Shown here in pieces: positions 38,457 through 48,299 of a DNA stretch of 64,000 nt. Position numbers and translations under genes: made by a program. The stretch's first letter is position 1. The number at the start of each line of letters is the position of its first letter. The stretch lies in assembly GCA_947258755.1 (NCBI GenBank), contig CAMYJO010000011.1, positions 62,001 to 126,000 of the forward strand, given 5' to 3'. The notes below the pieces were generated by a model, which was not told the DNA's origin, made no database searches, and saw nothing but the letters and a program-made list of their open reading frames with translations. This DNA is from an uncultured Gammaproteobacteria bacterium (GTDB lineage Bacteria; Pseudomonadota; Gammaproteobacteria; JAADHQ01).

Positions 38457-39116
38457 TTATTGCTGTGCTTGTAGCCAGCTGATGATGTCTTCCGGTTTTG
38501 CAATAATGGCGTCTGCACCCCAGCGCTGGATGTCATCACCATCCTGGATATAGCCATATAAAGCGGCCAGGGTTGGCATGCCGGCTGCCTTGCCGGCCTC
38601 GATATCCCGTTCGGCATCGCCCACATACAGACACTCTGCAACCTGACTATTCGTTAATTGACAGGCATGCAGCATGGGCTCCGGGTGTGGCTTACTGTTG
38701 TTGGTCGTGTCACCACTAACCACACAGGCGGATCGATCCATCAATTTTAATTCCTTGAGTAAGGGTTCGGTCAACCAGGCAGGTTTGTTGGTGACAATAC
38801 CCCAGCGCATTTGATGCGACTCGATATACTCAAGCACTGCCTGCATGCCGGGAAATAAACAGGATTTTCTGGCGATATTGTCTTTATATATATCCAAAAG
38901 ACGAGTGCGTAGTGCCATGTAGCCTTCATCGGTTTCAGTGAGATTAAAACCAAGTTTTATCAGCGCGCGGCCACCATGTGATACTACCGGGCGAATCTGC
39001 TCGTAGGGTAAGCTTGTCAGTGATTGTTCTTCCCTGAGCTGGTTGAGTGCATAAGCGAGGTCGGGGGCAGTATCAAGCAGGGTACCGTCCAGGTCGAACA
39101 GGATGGTACGTATCAT
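38457..39116 (-). CDS. gph: Phosphoglycolate phosphatase
   Basis: The 219-residue HAD phosphatase has motif [15 protein letters not shown] at residues 7-20, motif [10 protein letters not shown] near 113, and motif [20 protein letters not shown] near 164. The position directly after ubiG with a four-base overlap matches Pseudomonas, where this gene is a gph/MupP-type phosphatase. MupP, which acts on MurNAc-6-phosphate in peptidoglycan recycling, is a real alternative in this exact context. It is read leftward toward rmuC. Confidence 0.85.
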   Translation of the reverse strand: MIRTILFDLDGTLLDTAPDLAYALNQLREEQSLTSLPYEQIRPVVSHGGRALIKLGFNLTETDEGYMALRTRLLDIYKDNIARKSCLFPGMQAVLEYIESHQMRWGIVTNKPAWLTEPLLKELKLMDRSACVVSGDTTNNSKPHPEPMLHACQLTNSQVAECLYVGDAERDIEAGKAAGMPTLAALYGYIQDGDDIQRWGADAIIAKPEDIISWLQAQQ

Positions 39117-39844
39117 GTTGCCGTGTCTGACTGTGCTGCGGGCTTTCTGGTATGCATCAGATAATTGACATCGATATCCTTACCCAGGCTATAGATGCGC
39201 GTGAAAGGGTTGTAGCTCATGCCGCTGATGTCCTCGACGACAAGATCGGCCTGTCTCGCCCACTGGTGTAATTCGGATGGACGGATGAACTTGCGGAAAT
39301 CATGCGTCCCTCTGGGTAACATGCGCAGCAGGTATTCAGCACCAACAATGGCGAACAGGTAGGACTTGGGATTTCGGTTGATGGTTGAAAAGAACGCATG
39401 TCCTCCCGGTTTCAGCAAATCATGGCAGGCCTGTATGACCGAGGCCGGGTCGGGTACATGTTCCAGCATTTCCATACAGGTGACGACATCATAACTGCCA
39501 GCCTGTTCACTGGCCATTTGCTCGGCCGTGATCTGGCGGTAATCGACGTTCAGACCAGATTCCAATAAATGTAGGCGGGCGACACTCAGTGGTGCTGCAC
39601 CCATGTCAATACCGGTCACCAGCGCCTCTCTGGCGGCCATGCTCTCGGTGAGGATGCCACCACCACAACCGACATCGATGACCTGTTTTTGTTTGAGGCC
39701 GGCGCGTTGATCGATATAGTCGAGGCGCAGTGGATTGATGTCATGTAGCGGTTTGAATTCGCTGTTCGGGTCCCACCAACGCGATGCCAATTCTTCGAAT
39801 TTGCTTATTTCCTGGGGATCCAGATTGTCAAATTGTGTTGTCAT
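39113..39844 (-). CDS. ubiG: Ubiquinone biosynthesis O-methyltransferase UbiG
   Basis: UbiG carries out both O-methylations of ubiquinone synthesis using S-adenosylmethionine. The 243 residues show the N-terminal [23 protein letters not shown] signature, the SAM motif [13 protein letters not shown] near residue 56, and [12 protein letters not shown] near 121. Its ATG overlaps the mtaD stop, and its stop overlaps the gph start, both by four bases. The presence of ubiG implies aerobic respiration with ubiquinone. Confidence 0.97.
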   Translation of the reverse strand: MTTQFDNLDPQEISKFEELASRWWDPNSEFKPLHDINPLRLDYIDQRAGLKQKQVIDVGCGGGILTESMAAREALVTGIDMGAAPLSVARLHLLESGLNVDYRQITAEQMASEQAGSYDVVTCMEMLEHVPDPASVIQACHDLLKPGGHAFFSTINRNPKSYLFAIVGAEYLLRMLPRGTHDFRKFIRPSELHQWARQADLVVEDISGMSYNPFTRIYSLGKDIDVNYLMHTRKPAAQSDTAT

Positions 39845-41166
39845 GTCTTCCTTATTTTCTGTTGCCAGGACTGTGCTTTTGTCAAAATTTCGTGTTGATC
39901 CATGCGCGTTAATTGGCGTTGGTTTAACAAGTGTTGGCCATTAATCCAGACATCGGTGATTTTATCACGACTGCTCGCGTATACCACATGTGATTCAGGG
40001 TGGTAGAGTGGTTGAGTTTCGATGCTGTTGAGGTTGATGGCTATGATGTCAGCCGATTTACCGGCCAGCAGACTACCGGTTTCCTGGTCCAGACCAAGGG
40101 CGCGCGCGCCACGCAAAGTGGCCATCTCAATGGCCTGCATCGCTGCAAGGCTGCTGGCATCGTTAGCGACAGCTTTCGCCAACAAGGCGGCGGTGCGCAT
40201 TTCAGCGCCCATATCGAGGTCGTTGTTACTGGCCGCGCCATCGGTGCCCAGCGCGACATTAACGCCGGCCTGAACCAGTTGATCAACAGGACAGAAACCA
40301 CTGGCCAGTTTGAGATTGGATTCAGGGCAATGGACAACATGCACGCCATATTCGGCAATCATATCGATTTCATCTGCTTGCAATTGAGTCATGTGTACTG
40401 CCAACAGGTTTGGCGATAGCAGGCCCAATTGTTTGAGCCGTTGGATGGGGCGCATGTTGTGTTCTTTCAGACTCTGGCTGATTTCATCAGCGGTTTCATG
40501 CAGATGAATATGGATCGGGATATCCAGTTCATTCACCAGTAGTTGGATGTGTTGCAAGGATGCGTCCGAGACGGTGTAGGGTGCATGCGGAGCAAAGGCG
40601 GTGGAGATTAGCGCCTCATCGCGGAAGCGGTCATTGATTTCAAGGCCCTTGTTAATATATTCATCTGCTGTCGCCGCCCACACAGTCGGAAACTCAAGCA
40701 CGATCATGCCAACGCTGGCACGCATGCCGGTATCCATGGCGACCTTGGCGGTAATTTCCGGGAAAAAGTACATATCATTAAAACAGGTGGTGCCGCTACG
40801 GATCATCTCGGCGATCGCCAGTTGCGTGCCGTCACGGACAAATTCTTCACTGACATGCTGGCTTTCCGCCGGCCAGATGTAGTCCTGTAACCACTGCATC
40901 AATGACAGGTCATCCGCCAATCCCCGCATCAGGCCCATGGCGGCATGCGTATGGGCGTTGACAAAACCGGGCATCAGGACATGATCAGGGAGACGGTGAT
41001 GGCTGTCGGCCTGATAGCGATCGTGCAAATCCGCTTGCGGCAAAATGTCGACAATGCGGCCGTTGTCGATGGCGATGGCAGCGTCGCTGAATAGGCTATT
41101 GGCCGGTTCCACCGGGATAATCCAGCCGGCCTCGATAATCGTGTCTATTGTTTGTAGGTTCGTCAT
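39841..41166 (-). CDS. mtaD: 5-methylthioadenosine / S-adenosylhomocysteine deaminase
   Basis: This amidohydrolase (TRZ/ATZ group) deaminates methylthioadenosine to methylthioinosine and can act on S-adenosylhomocysteine. Metal sites are [16 protein letters not shown] near residue 65, [10 protein letters not shown] near 207, and [13 protein letters not shown] near 293. The track start at 41271 adds 35 residues without family resemblance; ATG 41166 ([21 protein letters not shown]) gives the usual length of 441. The neighbour mtnA acts later in the same salvage route, as in Pseudomonas. It heads the leftward run. Confidence 0.93.
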   Translation of the reverse strand: MTNLQTIDTIIEAGWIIPVEPANSLFSDAAIAIDNGRIVDILPQADLHDRYQADSHHRLPDHVLMPGFVNAHTHAAMGLMRGLADDLSLMQWLQDYIWPAESQHVSEEFVRDGTQLAIAEMIRSGTTCFNDMYFFPEITAKVAMDTGMRASVGMIVLEFPTVWAATADEYINKGLEINDRFRDEALISTAFAPHAPYTVSDASLQHIQLLVNELDIPIHIHLHETADEISQSLKEHNMRPIQRLKQLGLLSPNLLAVHMTQLQADEIDMIAEYGVHVVHCPESNLKLASGFCPVDQLVQAGVNVALGTDGAASNNDLDMGAEMRTAALLAKAVANDASSLAAMQAIEMATLRGARALGLDQETGSLLAGKSADIIAINLNSIETQPLYHPESHVVYASSRDKITDVWINGQHLLNQRQLTRMDQHEILTKAQSWQQKIRKT

Positions 41167-41351
41167 TTTCTTAAGTGAATTGAATGGCTTAATAGTCTCA
41201 TCATAATCGATATGACCTGCGCCGTCATTGTTTAAATAACCCTGCGCTGTACTTGGCAATAGCCCCAACAATTGCTATTGTTAACATATTTTTACAATTC
41301 AACATGTTGTTTTATTTTGAGACTGAGCTCTCGGGAATTAAGGGGAATAAT

Positions 41352-42068
41352 TTGCGCATTGCATTAGTTGAAGACGATACGGATCAGGCGGTAGTCATCA
41401 TGTTACATTTGCAGGAGGCCGGTTATACCTGTAAACACTTCGCCAATGCCCGTGATTTTATGCGTAGTATCAATAAGGAAAGCTATGACCTGGTCGTGCT
41501 TGACTGGGTATTGCCGGATATCGGTGGTGACGAAGTCGTCAAGTGGATGCGCAGTGAGCTGGACTGGTATGTGCCAGTATTGTTCTTGACGGTTCGCGAT
41601 AGCGAAGAAGACATCGTCCATGGCCTCAACTGTGGTGCCGATGACTACATGGTCAAACCGGTCAGGGAGCGTGAGTTGCTGGCCCGTGTTGCTGCACTGT
41701 CACGAAGAGGGGCCTCATCCAGCGCATCGGGTAAAATGCTGGAAGTTGATCGTTACGTATTTGACCCAGGCAGTAAAACGGTCAATTTAAATGGCACGCC
41801 TGTGGAGATGACGCATAAGGAATTCGACCTGGCCTATTTCATGTTTCGTAATTTGGGTAGAATCATGTCTCGTGGATATTTATTGGAGACGATCTGGGGT
41901 AAGACCGCGGATATCAATACGCGCACAGTCGATACGCATATCAGTCGCATACGCAGCAAATTAGAATTGAATAAGGATAAGGGTTGGAAATTGGGTGCTA
42001 TCTATCAGCATGGTTACCGGCTGGAAAAGCGGGATACCGGCAACGATGAATTAAACTCAACAATGTAA
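41352..42068 (+). CDS. OmpR-type response regulator, orphan
   Basis: The receiver domain begins immediately at LRIALVEDDTDQAVVIM. The phosphoacceptor Asp is in DLVVLDWVLPDIGG near residue 50, with the conserved Thr in VLFLTVRD and Lys in DDYMVKP. The C-terminal winged helix (HKEFDLAYFMFRNLGRIMSRGYLLETIWG...TRTVDTHISRIRSKL) is of the OmpR type. The track start at 41253 is too far upstream; TTG 41352, five bases after AGGGGA, gives a normal 238-residue protein. No histidine kinase gene adjoins it. It lies between divergent mtaD and co-directional mtnA. Confidence 0.92.
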   Translation: MRIALVEDDTDQAVVIMLHLQEAGYTCKHFANARDFMRSINKESYDLVVLDWVLPDIGGDEVVKWMRSELDWYVPVLFLTVRDSEEDIVHGLNCGADDYMVKPVRERELLARVAALSRRGASSSASGKMLEVDRYVFDPGSKTVNLNGTPVEMTHKEFDLAYFMFRNLGRIMSRGYLLETIWGKTADINTRTVDTHISRIRSKLELNKDKGWKLGAIYQHGYRLEKRDTGNDELNSTM

Positions 42069-42092
42069 GCCCTACGTTACAAGTTTTTTGCC

Positions 42093-43136
42093 TTGAATAC
42101 CTTCGATACGATACGTGCCATTCGCTGGCAAGATGACAATCTGGTCTTGATAGATCAGCGTTGCCTTCCTTTACGCGAGGAGACTATCGTCTGCACACAG
42201 GTAGCCGATGCCATCGAGGCGATTCGCGACATGGTCGTGCGAGGCGCCCCAGCCATTGGTATCACCAGCGCCTTCGCCGTAGTCCTGGCGGTCAGGGAAC
42301 GTTACCGTCAATACGGAGATCAATGGCAACAACATATTGAAGATGATCTGCAGCGATTGTCCGAAGCCCGGCCGACTGCGGTTAACCTGGGCTGGGCCAT
42401 TGCCGAAATGCGCCAGCAGTTCGCGAACCTCGGCGCCGGCGACCCGGTTCCACAACTCTTACAACATGCCCAACTAATCCATCAGCAGGATATTGATGCC
42501 AACCAAACCATGGGCCGACTTGGCTCAGCTTTGATTGATAGCGGCACGCATGTCCTGACTCACTGCAATACCGGTTCGCTAGCAACGGGTGGCTATGGTA
42601 CAGCCCTGGGTGTGATCCGCAGCGCCTACCAGGCCGGTCGCATAGAAGGCGTCTATGCCGATGAGACTCGGCCCTGGTTGCAGGGATCGCGACTGACCGC
42701 ATGGGAATTGGTCCAGGACCGGATTCCGGTATCCTTGATTGCTGATTCTGCGGCGGCCTACTTGATGCGCCAGGGTCAAATCAGTTGGGTCATCGTTGGT
42801 GCAGACAGGATTGCCGCTAACGGCGATGTTGCCAATAAAATAGGCACCTATTCTACGGCCATAAGCGCGCGCTATCACCAGGTCAAATTTATGGTCGTGG
42901 CGCCAACAACAACCGTTGATATGAGTATTGCCCAGGGTGCACATATTCCTATCGAAACCCGCAGCGCAACAGAATTGCTGGAATGTAACCATCAGCGTTT
43001 CGCCGCCGAGGGAAGCTCGGCCTGGAACCCGGTGTTTGATGTGACCCCGGCTGAGTTGATCGATGCCATCGTCACCGAGAAGGGCGTGGTCATGCAGCCC
43101 GACAGTGTGAAAATAGCGCAAATGATGTCTTCCTAG
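42093..43136 (+). CDS. mtnA: S-methyl-5-thioribose-1-phosphate isomerase
   Basis: MtnA converts methylthioribose-1-phosphate to methylthioribulose-1-phosphate in methionine salvage. The 347-residue protein shows the family motifs RGAPAIGITSAF near residue 49, the catalytic Cys in THCNTGSLATGGYGTA near 154, and the catalytic Asp in VGADRIAANGDVANKIGTY near 235. The apparent start is TTG 42093; no strong ribosome binding site is visible. With mtaD it implies the deaminating variant of the pathway (methylthioadenosine to methylthioinosine first); the phosphorylase is not in the window. Confidence 0.95.
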   Translation: MNTFDTIRAIRWQDDNLVLIDQRCLPLREETIVCTQVADAIEAIRDMVVRGAPAIGITSAFAVVLAVRERYRQYGDQWQQHIEDDLQRLSEARPTAVNLGWAIAEMRQQFANLGAGDPVPQLLQHAQLIHQQDIDANQTMGRLGSALIDSGTHVLTHCNTGSLATGGYGTALGVIRSAYQAGRIEGVYADETRPWLQGSRLTAWELVQDRIPVSLIADSAAAYLMRQGQISWVIVGADRIAANGDVANKIGTYSTAISARYHQVKFMVVAPTTTVDMSIAQGAHIPIETRSATELLECNHQRFAAEGSSAWNPVFDVTPAELIDAIVTEKGVVMQPDSVKIAQMMSS

Positions 43137-43291
43137 GTCTTTTCTCTCCAGTATATTACTTAATAATATGATGGTTAATTAGGCCATTTTGCCAGCCTGA
43201 ATTTAGAGTTGCTGATTTTGATAATTTCCCGCCAGAGCCCCTCAGAGCCGATTTAAGAGCTTTTATTTATAATGAAGTAGGTGAATGCTTA

Positions 43292-43310
43292 TGGTATCAT
43301 TTGTGTGATA
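43292..43310 (+). promoter_or_regulatory. Possible gyrA promoter element and inverted repeat
   Basis: TGGTATCAT fits an extended -10 box (TGnTATnAT). It begins an inverted repeat TATCA-6-TGATA. It lies about 85 bases before the gyrA ATG in a 248-bp AT-rich gap otherwise free of genes. No good -35 box is seen at 17 bases. Support is weak. Confidence 0.3.
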
Positions 43311-43384
43311 TGTCGCCTGATTCTGTGGAATTTACCGCAAGTCGGGATAATTAATGATTAGAAATGGAAGATTGAAGAATAATT

Positions 43385-45970
43385 ATGGCTGAATTCGCCA
43401 AAGAAGTCCTGTCCGTCAATCTCGAAGACGAGATGAAACAATCCTACCTGGATTATGCCATGAGCGTCATTGTCGGGCGTGCCTTGCCCGATGTCCGCGA
43501 TGGACTGAAGCCGGTACACCGACGTGTTCTGTATGCGATGAACGTGTTGGGAAATGACTGGAACAAGCCCTATAAAAAATCCGCGCGTATCGTCGGTGAT
43601 GTTATCGGTAAATACCATCCGCATGGCGACACGGCCGTGTATGACACGATTGTGCGCATGGCGCAGCCATTTTCACTGCGTTACATGCTGGTTGATGGTC
43701 AGGGTAACTTCGGTTCGGTCGATGGTGATTCACCTGCAGCGATGCGTTATACCGAAGTGCGCATGTCACGCATTGCGCATGAGCTGCTTGCTGACCTGGA
43801 CAAAGAAACGGTTGACTTCATCCTTAACTACGATGAATCCGAAAAAGAACCGCTGGTCTTTCCATCGCGTATTCCAAACCTGCTGGTCAATGGTTCAGCT
43901 GGTATTGCGGTCGGTATGGCCACCAATATTCCGCCGCATAATCTGGTCGAGGTCATCAAGGCCTGTATTGCATTTACCGATAATCAGGATTTAAGCATTG
44001 CCGACTTAATGGAATTCATCCCTGGCCCCGATTTCCCGACTGCCGGCATCATCAACGGCTCACGCGGCATCCATGAGGCCTATCGAACCGGACGTGGACG
44101 TATCCAGGTGCGGGCAGTAAGCGAAGTCGAAGAGCACGGCAATAACCGCCAACGTATTGTTGTTACTGAATTGCCATACCAGGTCAATAAGGCACGCCTG
44201 CTGGAGAAGATTGCCGAGCTGGTCAAGGATAAAAAGATTGAGGGCATCACTGAACTACGTGACGAGTCCGATAAAGATGGCATGCGCATGGTCATCGAGC
44301 TGCGCCGCGGCGAAGTCTCTGAGGTGGTACTGAATAACCTTTATCAGCATACCCAAATGCAGACGGTATTTGGTATTAACATGGTGGCCCTGGTTGATGG
44401 TCAGCCACGGCTGTTGAATCTGAAGCAGATACTGGAATGCTTTATTCGTCATCGTCGCGAAGTGGTCACACGCCGGACCATGTTCGAATTACGTAAGGCA
44501 CGAGAGCGCGCCCATGTGTTGGAAGGCCTGGCCGTTGCCCTGGCGAATATCGATGAGGTCATTGCACTGATCAAGGCCTCGGCCGGACCGGCAGAGGCGA
44601 AAGTGGGATTGATGTCGAAGTCATGGCAATCCGGTATCGTTTCGGGGATGTTGGAGCGTGCCGGTGCATCGACCTCACGACCGGACGAATTGCCAGCAGA
44701 ATTCGGCTTGCATGAAGGTGCTTATCGTCTATCCGAAGCCCAGGCCCAGGCTATTCTGGAGCTGCGATTGCAGCGTCTGACCGGTCTTGAGCAGGACAAG
44801 ATCGTCAATGAGTATAAAGAAATACTGGAAAAAATAGATGATCTGCTCGATATCCTCGGTAACCCGGATCGCCTCAAGCGCGTGGTCAAGGAGGAGTTCG
44901 AGGAAATAATCGAGCAGTATGGTGATGATCGCCGAACGGAAATTGTCACCACGCAACAGGACCTGAACCTGGAAGACCTTATTAGCCCGGAAGATGTTGT
45001 CGTTACCTTGTCTCACGCGGGTTATGCAAAATCACAGCCGGTCTCTGCCTATGCGGCGCAACGGCGCGGTGGTAAGGGTAAGGCGGCGACCAAGGTCAAG
45101 GAAGAGGATTTTATCGACAAGCTGTTTGTTGCCAACACGCATGACACCATTCTTTGTTTCTCCAGTCTGGGCAAGGCCTATTGGTTGAAGGTCTACGAAC
45201 TACCTCAGGCAAGTCGAACGGCCAGAGGCAAGCCGATCGTCAATTTATTGCCTTTGCAGGAAGATGAACGCATCACCGCCATCTTGCCCGTGACTGAGTT
45301 CAGTGAAGAGCAGTTTATTTTCATGGCTACCACCAGTGGTACAGTGAAGAAAACACCGTTGTCACATTTCTCAAGGCCACGTTCGAACGGCATCATTGCA
45401 GTTGAGCTGCGTGATAATGATCATCTTGTCGGCGTCGCTGTCACCGATGGCGATCAAGACGTTATTCTGATGAGCAATGCCGGCAAATCGATCCGCTTTA
45501 ATGAAAAAGATGTGCGTCCAATGGGCAGAACGGCCTGTGGCGTTCGCGGTATCAAACTACAAGAGGGGCAGTCGGTCATTGCGCTGATCATCGTCGGCGA
45601 AGGTGAGATTCTGGCGACCACTGTTAACGGCTATGGTAAACGTACTGCAGTGGATGATTATCCGGTGCACGGCCGTGGCGGCCAGGGTGTCATTGCCATA
45701 ACCGTCAACGAACGTAACGGCGAAGTGGTTGGTGCGGACCAGGTCTGTGAAGAAGATGAGATCATGTTGATCAGCAATGCCGGAACGCTGGTCAGGACTC
45801 GGGTGCAGGAAATTTCCGTGATGGGTAGAAATACCCAGGGTGTGCGTTTGATATCCTTGGGCGAGGGTGAAAATCTGGTTGGTATTGAACGTGTGGCTTC
45901 GCTAGAGAATGGCGCGGAAGAATCTGGCGAGCAGAGCACTGATGATCAAGGTTCTGGCAAACAAGAATAG
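43385..45970 (+). CDS. gyrA: DNA gyrase subunit A
   Basis: GyrA cuts and rejoins DNA as part of the supercoiling enzyme. The 861-residue protein has the family start [23 protein letters not shown], the quinolone-region [11 protein letters not shown] with Thr83 and Asp87, and the active-site Tyr122 in AAMRYTEVR. The C-terminal domain carries the GyrA box QRRGGKG needed for DNA wrapping, and an acidic Gly/Ser-rich tail. Thr at position 83 is the normal residue in Pseudomonas (Ser in E. coli), so it is not by itself a resistance mutation. serC follows by about 20 bases. Confidence 0.98.
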   Translation: MAEFAKEVLSVNLEDEMKQSYLDYAMSVIVGRALPDVRDGLKPVHRRVLYAMNVLGNDWNKPYKKSARIVGDVIGKYHPHGDTAVYDTIVRMAQPFSLRYMLVDGQGNFGSVDGDSPAAMRYTEVRMSRIAHELLADLDKETVDFILNYDESEKEPLVFPSRIPNLLVNGSAGIAVGMATNIPPHNLVEVIKACIAFTDNQDLSIADLMEFIPGPDFPTAGIINGSRGIHEAYRTGRGRIQVRAVSEVEEHGNNRQRIVVTELPYQVNKARLLEKIAELVKDKKIEGITELRDESDKDGMRMVIELRRGEVSEVVLNNLYQHTQMQTVFGINMVALVDGQPRLLNLKQILECFIRHRREVVTRRTMFELRKARERAHVLEGLAVALANIDEVIALIKASAGPAEAKVGLMSKSWQSGIVSGMLERAGASTSRPDELPAEFGLHEGAYRLSEAQAQAILELRLQRLTGLEQDKIVNEYKEILEKIDDLLDILGNPDRLKRVVKEEFEEIIEQYGDDRRTEIVTTQQDLNLEDLISPEDVVVTLSHAGYAKSQPVSAYAAQRRGGKGKAATKVKEEDFIDKLFVANTHDTILCFSSLGKAYWLKVYELPQASRTARGKPIVNLLPLQEDERITAILPVTEFSEEQFIFMATTSGTVKKTPLSHFSRPRSNGIIAVELRDNDHLVGVAVTDGDQDVILMSNAGKSIRFNEKDVRPMGRTACGVRGIKLQEGQSVIALIIVGEGEILATTVNGYGKRTAVDDYPVHGRGGQGVIAITVNERNGEVVGADQVCEEDEIMLISNAGTLVRTRVQEISVMGRNTQGVRLISLGEGENLVGIERVASLENGAEESGEQSTDDQGSGKQE

Positions 45971-45990
45971 ATTTAATTTAGGAGTAATTG

Positions 45991-47073
45991 ATGTCACGGC
46001 TTTATAATTTCAGTGCGGGTCCCGCGATATTACCGGAACAGGTGTTAGTCAAAGCAAGAGAAGAGATGCTTGATTGGCAAGGTAGTGGTATGTCAGTCAT
46101 GGAGATGAGTCATCGCGGTAAAGAGTTTATGTCTATCGCGGCCAAGGCGGAGTCGGATCTACGTCAGTTGATGGCGATACCGGATAATTATAAAGTATTG
46201 TTCTTGCAGGGCGGCGCCAGTAGCCAGTTTGCGATGATCCCGATGAATCTTGCTGTCAGTAAAAAACAAGCGGATTACTTCAACACCGGCGCCTGGTCTA
46301 AAAAGGCCATCGCCGAGGCAAAGCGCTATTGTGATGTCAATGTTGTTTGGAGTGGTGACAGCGGAAATTTCAGTGCGACACCGGAAGAAGGTGATTATCA
46401 ATTAAATCCTGATGGCGCTTACGTGCACTATACGCCGAATGAGACCATTGGTGGCGTTGAGTTCCCCTACATACCGGATTGCGGCAATGTGCCACTGGTC
46501 GCTGACATGTCGTCGACTATCCTGTCGCGTCCTATAGATGTGTCACGTTTTGGCCTGATCTATGCGGGTGCACAAAAGAATATTGGACCTGCTGGCCTGA
46601 CCCTGGTCATCATTCGTGAAGACTTGATTTCGGATGCTATGGATTTTACGCCGAGCATGTTCAAGTATGCGATTCATGCCGAAAATGACTCGATGTATAA
46701 TACGCCGCCCACCTATGCCATGTACCTGGCCGGACTGGTGTTTGATTCACTATTGCAACAAGGTGGACTGCAGGCCATGGCAGACATTAATCTGCGCAAG
46801 GCCAGTAAATTATATGCTGCGATTGATGGCTCATCGTTCTATGCTAATCCGGTGGAAATCAAGTCACGCTCGTGGATGAACGTTCCTTTCACCCTGGCCG
46901 ATGCCGAACTCGATAAAGTCTTTTTGCAGCAGGCTGCGGCAGCAGGCCTGGTCACCTTAAAAGGTCATCGTTCTGTCGGCGGCATGCGTGCGAGTATCTA
47001 TAATGCTATGCCCGAACAAGGCGTTGATGCATTGATTGACTTCATGCAGGCATTTGAAAGTCAGCATGCTTGA
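45991..47073 (+). CDS. serC: Phosphoserine aminotransferase
   Basis: SerC makes 3-phosphoserine from 3-phosphohydroxypyruvate and also serves pyridoxal phosphate synthesis. The 360-residue class V aminotransferase begins YNFSAGPAILPEQVL, has FLQGGASSQFAMIP near residue 73, and the PLP lysine in YAGAQKNIGPAG near residue 197. The track adds one residue from TTG 45988; ATG 45991, about six bases after AGGAG, is the better start. gyrA-serC-pheA order is as in Pseudomonas, except that serA intervenes. Confidence 0.97.
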   Translation: MSRLYNFSAGPAILPEQVLVKAREEMLDWQGSGMSVMEMSHRGKEFMSIAAKAESDLRQLMAIPDNYKVLFLQGGASSQFAMIPMNLAVSKKQADYFNTGAWSKKAIAEAKRYCDVNVVWSGDSGNFSATPEEGDYQLNPDGAYVHYTPNETIGGVEFPYIPDCGNVPLVADMSSTILSRPIDVSRFGLIYAGAQKNIGPAGLTLVIIREDLISDAMDFTPSMFKYAIHAENDSMYNTPPTYAMYLAGLVFDSLLQQGGLQAMADINLRKASKLYAAIDGSSFYANPVEIKSRSWMNVPFTLADAELDKVFLQQAAAAGLVTLKGHRSVGGMRASIYNAMPEQGVDALIDFMQAFESQHA

Positions 47074-47111
47074 ATATTATCTGAGTTAAAATTGAAGAGT
47101 AAATTCTGATT

Positions 47112-48275
47112 ATGTACAAAGTCCTGACACTGAACAATATCGCCATCAAGGGCCTGGAAAAATTGCCACGTGAAAACTATGAAGTGGCCTCAGAGATCCA
47201 GCACCCGGATGCCATATTACTACGCTCATTCAAGATGCATGATATGGAGATCCCGGATTCGTTGAAAGCGGTCGGGCGAGCGGGCGCGGGCGTTAATAAT
47301 ATCCCTGTAGATAAAATGAGTGAGCGTGGCATACCGGTCTTTAACGCCCCGGGTGCCAATTCCAATGCGGTAAAGGAATTGGTCATCGCCGGTATGTTGA
47401 TGGCCTGTCGTAACATCTGTCAATCATGGAATTTTGCCCGTGAACTCGAAGGCGAAGACGCATTGATTAACCGCAATGTCGAAGCGGGTAAAAAAGATTT
47501 TGTCGGTTTTGAGTTGCCGGGACGCACGTTGGGTGTTATCGGTCTCGGTGCTATCGGTATCCGCGTTGCCAATGCGGCATTGGCCTTGGGTATGAAAGTG
47601 ATTGGCTATGATCCGGAGATCACCGTGCAGGGTGCCTGGCAATTGTCATCTGAGGTACAGCAGGCATCCAGTGTTGAAGACCTGCTGTCGAAGTCGGACT
47701 TTGTCACTTTCCATGTACCGCTGGTGGATGCGACTCGGCACCTGATCAATCAAGACAGACTTAAAATCATGAAAGACAATGCCGTCATCCTGAATTTTGC
47801 CCGCAATGGTATTATTGATGATGTTGCCATGGTTGATGCCCTTGATAGTGGTAAGGCCTATGCTTACATTTGCGATTTCCCCAGCAATCTTCTCAAGGAT
47901 CACCCGCGCGTAATTACCTTGCCGCACCTGGGTGCATCGACCAAGGAAGCTGAGGAAAACTGTGCGGTCATGGTGGCAGAGCAGGTCAGGGATTATTTAC
48001 AGGACGGTACTATTCATAACTCGGTTAATTTTCCCGAGGTCAACATGCCACGTGCAAATGGTTATCGATTGTCGATTGCCAATACCAATACACCGAATAT
48101 GCTTGGTCAGATTTCGACGGCATTGGCAGAGGCTAGTTTGAATATTATTGATATGCTCAATAAATCAAAAGGCGATCTGGCTTATACTCTGGTTGATGTT
48201 GAATCGGAAATTCAGCCGGAAGTCATTGACGAGATCAAGGGTATCGAAGGTGTCTTGTCGGTTCGCGCCCTGTAA
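47112..48275 (+). CDS. serA: D-3-phosphoglycerate dehydrogenase
   Basis: SerA opens serine synthesis by oxidising 3-phosphoglycerate. The 387-residue protein is a D-2-hydroxyacid dehydrogenase: VGRAGAGVNNIP near residue 53, the NAD motif GVIGLGAIGIRVANAA near 140, NFARNGIIDD near 230, and the catalytic His in LPHLGASTKEAEENCA near 270. It ends in a short ACT domain (NTPNMLGQISTALAEASLNI), which may allow serine feedback. Sitting between serC and pheA, it places two consecutive steps of the pathway together. Confidence 0.95.
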   Translation: MYKVLTLNNIAIKGLEKLPRENYEVASEIQHPDAILLRSFKMHDMEIPDSLKAVGRAGAGVNNIPVDKMSERGIPVFNAPGANSNAVKELVIAGMLMACRNICQSWNFARELEGEDALINRNVEAGKKDFVGFELPGRTLGVIGLGAIGIRVANAALALGMKVIGYDPEITVQGAWQLSSEVQQASSVEDLLSKSDFVTFHVPLVDATRHLINQDRLKIMKDNAVILNFARNGIIDDVAMVDALDSGKAYAYICDFPSNLLKDHPRVITLPHLGASTKEAEENCAVMVAEQVRDYLQDGTIHNSVNFPEVNMPRANGYRLSIANTNTPNMLGQISTALAEASLNIIDMLNKSKGDLAYTLVDVESEIQPEVIDEIKGIEGVLSVRAL

Positions 48276-48299
48276 TAACAGTGATCATGGTATACACGC

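Noticed and set aside
41167-41271. N-terminal 35-residue extension of MtaD in the ORF track
   Set aside because: MtaD relatives begin near '[17 protein letters not shown]'; the extra part has no resemblance and lies in the promoter gap.
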